Notes under the pieces: model-generated
Databases searched by the model: none
Told to the model about the DNA's origin: nothing
What the model saw: only the letters and a program-made list of their open reading frames with translations
Translations under genes and position numbers: made by a program
Part shown: in pieces, positions 58,243 to 64,000 of the stretch
Layout of the letters: every line of letters starts with the position of its first letter
Numbering within the stretch: position 1 is the first letter of the stretch
Assembly (NCBI GenBank): GCA_022605955.1
Contig: JAKCOZ010000311.1
Span: 62,001-126,000 of the forward strand
Direction of reading: 5' to 3'
Origin: Rallus limicola
Lineage: Eukaryota > Chordata > Aves > Gruiformes > Rallidae
DNA: 64,000 bases

Positions 58243-61200
58243 TCAGTTGGGCAGAGGCTTCTCACAGACGTAGTAGCACTCGTAGGTGCAGTAGACGTCG
58301 TTCCACTTCCCAGAGATCCAGATGTGGGCACAGTCTTCGTTGCGGCCACTGTCGTTGGGCTCTCCCTCCTTCCAGAACCTGGGCAGAGAAGGGGCAGGCT
58401 GGGGGGGGGGGGGGGAGCAGGGGCAGGCTGGGGCGGGGGGGGCAGCAGGGGCAGGCTGAGGGGAGGCAGCAGGGGCAGGCTGGGGCGGGGGGGGGCAGCA
58501 GGGGTAGGCTGGGGCGGGGGGGGGCAGCAGGGGCAGGCTGAGGGGAGGCAGCAGGGGCAGGCTGGGGCGGGGGGGGGCAGCAGGGGCAGGCTGGGGCGGG
58601 GGGGGGCAGCAGGGGCAGGCTGAGGGGAGGCAGCAGGGGCAGGCTGGGGGGGGGGGGGGGAGCAGGGGCAGGCTGGGGCGGGGGGGGGCAGCAGGGGTAG
58701 GCTGGGGGGGGGCAGCAGGGGCAGGCTGGGGCGGGGGGGGGCAGCAGGGGTAGGCTGGGGGGGGGGGCAGCAGGGGCAGGCTGGGGGGGGCAGCAGGGGC
58801 AGGCTGGGGGGGGGGCAGCAGGGGCAGGCTGGGGCGGGGGGAGCAGCAGGGGCAGGCTGGGGGGGGGCAGCAGGGGCAGGCAGCTGGGCAGAGGGCAGGG
58901 ATTAGCTAAACCGGTCTGGTTTTAGACAGGTTTAGATGTTAAACTCTGGCCTCTGCGGCTGTTAGACCCTGTGTGAGTCCCCAGCCCAGGGCAGGGTGAG
59001 AAACCTGGGCTGCTGGCTGCACCAGGGGCAGTTGGGCAGGGGGGGGGCTGCCCGCTGGTTTCGGGGTGCGGAGCCGTGGGGGCAGCACTCACGTGAAGGA
59101 GGTTTTATAGTCGGTCCCGTCGATCCATTCCCATTCCCCCTCCGAGTTCCCGTCCGTCAGCCCGATCCAGAACCGCTCGTTCCTCGTCCTGAACATGAGG
59201 AAACTCTGCAGCGGGGAGAGGGGCAGGAGGGGAACGTGTCAGGGGAAGGAAGGGTCCCCAAACCGCCCGGCACAGGGGGGTTCCCATGGGGGACCACAGA
59301 GGTTCCACTGCTCCTCAGCCCTTCGTCTCAATGTGGAGGTGCAGGATGGGTGCTGGAGGTGAGGGATGGGTGCTGGAGGTGCAGGATGGGTGCTGGAGGT
59401 GAGGGATGGGTGCTGGAGGTGCAGGATGGGTGCTGGAGGTGAGCGATGTGTGCTGGAGGTGCAGGATGGGTGCTGGAGGTGCAGGATGGGTGCTGGAGGT
59501 GAGGGATGGGTGCTGGAGGTGCAGGATGGGTGCTGGAGGTGAGGGATGGGTGCTGGAGGTGCAGGATGGGTGCTGGAGGTGAGGGATGGGTGCTGGAGGT
59601 GCAGGATGGGTGCTGGAGGTGCAGGATGGGTGCTGGAGGTGCAGGATGGGTGCTGGAGGTGAGGGATGGGTGCTGGAGGTGCAGGATGGGTGCTGGAGGT
59701 GCAGGATGGGTGCTGGAGGTGAGCGATGGGTGCTGGAGGTGAGCGATGGGTGCTGGAGGTGAGGGATGAGTGCTGGAGGTGAGGGATGGGTGCTGGAGGT
59801 GCAGGATGGGTGCTGGAGGTGAGGGATGGGTGCTGGAGGTGCAGGATGGGTGCTGGAGGTGAGGGATGGGTGCTGGAGGTGCAGGATGGGTGCTGGAGGT
59901 GCAGGATGGGTGCTGGAGGTGAGGGATGGGTGCTGGAGGTGCAGGATGGGTGCTGGAGGTGAGGGATGGGTGCTAGAGGTGCAGGATGGGTGCCGGTGGC
60001 GCAGGATGGGTGCCAGAGGCACGGGATGGGTGCCGGTGGCACGCACAGAGGGAAGCTCTGGATGTTGGGCAGGCAGAGAAGGTTGTGCCTGCTCTCTGCT
60101 GGCTGAGGCAAAGGATAACAGCACCGGGTTCCCGCTACCCAGCGAGGATGGGCCCTGCGGGGTGGCCGAGGGAGCCTGGGGGGGCACCGTGAGACGGGAG
60201 GGGGCTCTGCAGGGGAGGGGGCTCTGCAGGGGAGGGGGCTCTGCAGGGGAGGGGGCTCTGCAGGGGCCCCGGGCAGGGTTTGGCCGTGGCCGGGTTCCCT
60301 GCGTGGCGCTGGCTCTTCACCTGCTCGGCGTAGCTGTCGATGACCACCAGCTGCGAGCGCATCTCCTCACACTGGGCCTTCGCCTTCTGCCAGCTCGTCC
60401 TGGTCAGGGAGAAGTAGTAACACTTCCCCTCAAAGTATTCCCACTCCCGGGATCTCTGTCCGCAGGGAAACACTGGGGAGAGAAGGAGCAGGAGATGAGG
60501 GGCAGCTGGGCTGGTCCTCGTCCCGGTGAGAGGCTTCTCCCAGCAGCCAAACTGGTGCAGACGCAGGGGCACGAGCCCGAAGCTTGTAGGGTATCAGGCT
60601 GCTGCAGAGGGGGAACTGGCACCCAGACACCCCTCTTCCAGGGGAGAATTTGGGGGGGTTTTGGGGTTATTTGCTGAAACAGAGAAGCGTTTCAGGAAAT
60701 CCAGGGGCAGGAGAAACCTGGTGGGTTCCAGGAGCAGCTGGGACTTACACAGCCAGTCTCGGGCAGAGAGGTTCTGTCTCCATTCTGGTGGCACCTCGTT
60801 GAGCTTGGAAGAAACAGCTGAAACTGCCGGAGAGAAGGAGAGGGGCTGGGTCACCCCCATGCTGCCCCCAAGCCCCTCACCGCCCCCAAGCCCCTCACTG
60901 CAGCTGGGCTGCCAGGGTGGCTCCGTTCAGGCCTGTTTGTTCTGCTGGGGAGGGGCTTGTCCAGCCACCCCCAGGGCAGGGACATCCCAGGGTTTGGGCT
61001 CTAATCCCAGCTGGGATCAGGGGTTTATGTGCTTTATATACAGCCAGGAGCTGCACTGGACTGGCTGGGAGCTCCTCTGCTTGCCTTGCCCCATGGAATT
61101 AGGGCCTAATTAATTGAATTCAAAGATGTCCCAGTACCTCTGGAGAGCGAGATGGAGAAGAGGATGATGATCAGCAGGAAGGAGAGGGCCAGGAGCAAGT

Positions 61201-62143
61201 ACACGGTGAAAAAGGATCTCAGCTTCTGCTGGAAGAGGCTTCTGTCTTTAAAAGAAAGGGGGAAACCCAGACCACAGAGAGCTGGGCCAGTGCCCCCTCT
61301 TCTCATAGCTGCCCCAGCTCCCTGTCTGGAGAGGTTAATAAATAACCCCAGGAGCGAACTGTGTGCTAGAGCAGCCCAAATCCTGATGGGCACCCCTGCT
61401 CTGAGCAGCCTGGGGGGCTTTGAGCCCCCCAAGGAGCTGCTGTCACACCGTGTGTGGTGTCAGCGCCGAGCGGCCTCGCTCAGGACGGGGCGGGTGACCC
61501 CGGGTCCCCCCAGGGACAGGAGGCACCAGGCTCCCACCCTGTCCCTGGGGCTGGGGTGTTTATAGACCCGGGGTCTGGTCCCCCATTGGAAGGGGAGACG
61601 GTTCCCCAGGGCGTCTGGGGGCTCTTTGCTGCTGCCAGCTGTCCTCAGACATCCTTCTCGGGGGGGCTGGACCCCGGGAATGCCAGGGGGGTCCCAGGCT
61701 CAACCTCGGGAGAGCTGCCAGGCTGCTGAGCCGCTCGCTCTGGGGAGCTGGACTTGGGAAGGCTCCAGAAGAGCCTCATCTCCTGCCGTGCAGGACGCTC
61801 CCCAGGGTGGTGACTCTCAGAGCCGCTGGCTGGGCACCTCTGGCTCAGCAAAGCCCCTCTTCCCTCCTCATCTTCCAGCTGAGCCCCCAGCCCAGGGACA
61901 AGCTCGTGAGGGGGATGTTCTCCATCCCAACCGAGCAGCCTCCTTAGGCTGATGATGACCTGGGGCGGCCGAGCAGAGGAGGAAGGCGACCACAGGCCTC
62001 CTTCTCCCTCAGACACCAAACACCTCGGCAGTGAGGGAGGGTCCTGCTCCCCTCTCCTCGGGGCTGGTGGCTCCAGGGGCTGGTGTGGCTCAGGATTTAC
62101 CTTTGAAAACACGCAGGTCGTCGTCCAGATGTTCCTCATCCAT
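58243..62143 (-). CDS. Hepatic lectin, type II C-type lectin receptor (chicken hepatic lectin orthologue)
   Basis: Six exons join in frame to 208 residues: 62143-62101, 61245-61138, 60823-60749, 60472-60321, 59205-59093 and 58378-58243. The order is a short cytoplasmic tail beginning MDEEHLDDDLRVFK, one transmembrane helix (about 28-48, VYLLLALSFLLIII), a short stalk with one N-glycosylation sequon at Asn68, and a C-type lectin domain from about Cys79. The calcium/sugar site is complete: EPN at 170-172, Glu178 and WND at 189-191. Length, tail and CRD (WEYFEGKCYYFSL, FRTRNERFWIGLTD, YCTYECYYVCEKPLP) closely match chicken hepatic lectin (207 residues), an endocytic receptor for GlcNAc-ended glycoproteins. 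EPN predicts mannose/GlcNAc-type rather than galactose binding. Introns 4 and 5 are occupied largely by minisatellites. Confidence 0.93.
58385..58885. repeat. G-rich minisatellite in the last lectin intron
   Basis: About 17-18 copies of a 24-31 bp unit GCAGCAGGGGCAGGCTGGGG with a G run of 7-13 bases. The G-rich strand is the plus strand, which is the template strand of the lectin. It has strong quadruplex potential. Confidence 0.92.
59335..60045. repeat. 20-bp minisatellite in lectin intron 4
   Basis: About 33 well-preserved copies of TGCTGGAGGTGCAGGATGGG, with half-unit variants GAGGGATGGG and GAGCGATGGG, then three diverged copies at the right edge (TGCCGGTGGC types). No stop codon arises in several frames because the unit length and composition keep them open. 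These frames are not genes. Confidence 0.96.
60192..60265. repeat. 17-bp repeat GGAGGGGGCTCTGCAGG
   Basis: Four near-perfect copies in lectin intron 4, ending about 55 bp from the first CRD exon (60321-60472). Confidence 0.9.
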
Positions 62144-62410
62144 CCCTCTGCGCTGGGCTGGGAGGAGGGGGCAGCTCAGGGCCGGGGGAGCCGATGGGGT
62201 CGTTCCAGGATCGTTGGGATCCGAAACCCACAAAACCTGGAGCGCTGCTCGGCTCAGGGGTTATAGTTTAACCAGCCCCTTCTCAGGCTGGGGCTGCTGG
62301 GTTGTGCTCTCCAACAGCAGCCTGCACTGCACCCACCGCCCACAGCCCGGCTCTGGGAAGGCAGGGTTGGGTGTTCTTCCCTCCAGCCGAGGCAGGCGGT
62401 GCCCACTGCG

Positions 62411-62725
62411 CTCCCCCCCACCCCAAACCACCCCTGTGCCACCCACTGCGCTCCCCCCCACCCCAAACCACCCCTGTGCCACCCACTGAGCTCCCCCCCA
62501 CCCCAAACCACCCCTGTGCCACCCGCTGAGCTCCCCCCCACCCCAAACCACCCCTGTGCCACCTGCTGAGCTCCCCCCCACCCCAAACCACCCCTGTGCC
62601 ACCTGCTGAGCTCCCCTCCACCCCAAACCACCCCTGTGCCACCCGCTGAGCTCCCCTCCACCCCAAACCACCCCTGTGCCACCCGCTGAGCTCCCCTCCA
62701 CCCCAAATCCCCCTTGTGCCGCCGT
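62411..62725. repeat. 40-bp minisatellite upstream of the lectin gene
   Basis: Eight copies of a 40-bp unit starting CTCCCCCCCACCCCAAACCA, beginning about 270 bp upstream of the lectin start codon. Copies differ in ACCCACTGCG / ACCCGCTGAG / ACCTGCTGAG and CCCCCC / CCCTCC. The unit carries CACCC and AAACCACC words of KLF and RUNX type. Confidence 0.94.
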
Positions 62726-63290
62726 GGTGAGCACAGGGGTTAAGGGGTGGCAGGGGTGGGACGCAGGCAAAGGGCAGAACCCCCTGAATTTGGGAGCCAG
62801 AAGCCGTAAGGGTCTAACCCAGCCCCCTGAGAGCATCGGGAGGGTGAGCTGGGGGTCAAGCTGCGCCCTCACTGACTGATGGAGTTCGGGGGTTTGACCC
62901 ATTTCCATTGTCTCCTTCGCTCCCCGAGCCCAGAGGTGCTGGGACAGATAATGCCAGAAGTGTTAATAGTGCTAATTAACCAGCACCCTAATTAACCAGT
63001 GTAAAGCCCTGAGCCCCAGTAACCACACAGGGGCTGGTTCCTGAGCCAGCAGCCTTGGGACACGTTCCAAGGGAAGAGCTGGAGTGTTCCACCCTTGTTT
63101 ATCTGCCCCAGAGCGGCGCTGAGACCACGAAGGGACCAGACAGGAGGTCAGGGCACTGAGACCGGTGCTAAGGAGACGCAGGGGGGGGGCAGGGGGGTCA
63201 CTGCCACCCAGGCCTGTCCGAAACCTGGCGTGTTGTGTAACAGGGGGGGGCAGGGGGTGAGGTGAAAGCAGACACAGCACCCAGATCTGC
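62726..63290. other. Intergenic DNA upstream of the lectin gene
   Basis: No exon recognised. An AT-rich word pair GTGCTAATTAACCAGCACCC / TAATTAACCAG (about 62971-62999) is a short local duplication. G runs occur at 63181-63190 and 63243-63250. Confidence 0.5.
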
Positions 63291-63296
63291 CTGTTC

Positions 63297-63690
63297 TTTA
63301 TTCCCATCAGCTGAAACCTGCCAGTGTGGGAAAACCTGTTTATTCAATAAACAGCATTTGGTTTAAAAACACCCTCAGCCTACAAGGAACAACAGTGTTG
63401 AGGTGTCTGGTGTTGGGGCGAGGAGGAGGAGGAGGAGAACACAGGTGATGAAGGGTGAGGGGGATTCCCGGTGATGGAGGGAAGAAGGGAGATGACATCC
63501 TGGCCTGAGAGCGATTTCCCAGGTGGATCCAGCAGCTCCAACGTGTCCCTGGGGTGTCTCCTTTCCCCCCCCCACCCCAGCCTGGAGCAGGCACACAGGG
63601 GGTTGAGCAATCCCAGTTAGGCATTAACTGGAAGGGCTCTTTTGGGAGGGGAACTCGCTTCGCCCCTCGAATCCTGCGCTTGTTGAGCTG
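63297..63690 (-). other. Possible last exon and 3' end of an unidentified minus-strand gene
   Basis: Reading leftwards, a pyrimidine-rich stretch (CTCCTCCTCTTCCTCCCACTG) leads into an open segment KQLNKRRIRGAKRVPLPKEP that continues for about 100 codons, becoming low-complexity. Two AATAAA signals lie at its far end (63344-63339 and 63302-63297). A plus-strand AATAAA overlaps at 63346-63351, so the 3' end could be of either strand. I do not recognise the peptide. Confidence 0.25.
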
Positions 63691-63699
63691 CTTCACAGT

Positions 63700-64000
63700 G
63701 GGAGGAAGAGGAGGAGCCAGAGGTTAAACTGGGAACCTCAGCCGGTCATTGAGGAGGAGGGGGAGCATCCCAAGGGCTGGGTGCTCCAGCTTTCCTGATC
63801 CCTGAGATCCCCACGAGCTCCCCACAAAGCACTGGACACCCCACACTCGCTGTGTCACCTACAGAAGCTCCCTGGAAAACGGGGCTTTACCCCAAAAAGA
63901 GGCACTTTGAGGCACAGAAAGAAAAGCAAGAGCCCTGCTGCTTCGGGCCCTGTGTCACGGAGCCTGTGAAAGGCTGCAGCGGGGCAAAGTCGCCTGGAGC
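63700..64000. other. Unassigned right edge
   Basis: No exon, repeat or element was recognised in the last 300 bp. Confidence 0.5.

Noticed and set aside
58385..60045. Regular repeats considered as a CRISPR-like array.
   Set aside because: The units are contiguous without unique spacers, no cas genes exist, and the context is a vertebrate intron.
59239..60187. Two overlapping minus-strand open frames of 290 codons with repeated HPSCTSST / HLQHPSLTSSTHP units.
   Set aside because: They are translations of the 20-bp minisatellite inside a lectin intron, open in several frames because of unit composition, with no conserved domain.
62254..62908. Gly/Trp-rich minus-strand open frames (GWHRGGLGWGGAQ repeats).
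   Set aside because: They arise from the 40-bp minisatellite. The same repeat is open in three frames and lies upstream of the lectin promoter.

Overview
The window is nuclear DNA from a vertebrate, most likely a bird. It has intron-rich genes with canonical splice sites, several CR1 LINE fragments of the avian/reptilian type, CpG-rich promoters, short introns and abundant GC-rich minisatellites. These features resemble avian microchromosome sequence, in particular the region equivalent to chicken chromosome 28. Gene identities were made by reconstructing exons by eye and comparing the proteins with family members I remember; no database search was run.

Layout from left to right: (1) 1-5060 is PBX4 intron and 5061-8422 holds the seven 3' coding exons of PBX4 (+). 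(2) 9577-12896 is DSN1 (+), a kinetochore subunit, with 11 coding exons. (3) 13100-14844 is MVB12A (+), an ESCRT-I subunit, with 9 coding exons. (4) 15374-28067 is ATP13A1 (-), the ER P5A ATPase, with 26 coding exons and a full reading frame of 1190 residues; CR1 pieces lie in its introns. (5) 28230-28812 is CHCHD5 (+), head-to-head with ATP13A1 across a 162 bp promoter. (6) 28813-35405 is intergenic and probably includes the LMX1-like 3'UTR. (7) 35406-55766 is an LMX1-type LIM-homeodomain gene (-) of 386 residues, with a 14.6 kb intron between its two LIM exons. (8) 58243-62143 is a hepatic-lectin-type C-type lectin (-) of 208 residues, whose introns and promoter are full of minisatellites. 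(9) 62144-64000 is mostly intergenic, with a weak hint of the last exon of another minus-strand gene at about 63300-63690.

The main result is the combination PBX4 - MVB12A - LMX1-like. Mammals have only LMX1A (next to PBX1) and LMX1B (next to PBX3 and MVB12B). This window therefore carries what looks like a third LMX1 ohnolog in the PBX4/MVB12A copy of the same ancient block, a copy absent from human 19p13.

The genes do not form a pathway. DSN1, MVB12A, ATP13A1 and CHCHD5 are housekeeping genes packed tightly together. PBX4 and the LMX1-like gene are developmental homeobox regulators with long, AT-rich, possibly regulatory non-coding DNA. The lectin is a membrane endocytic receptor.
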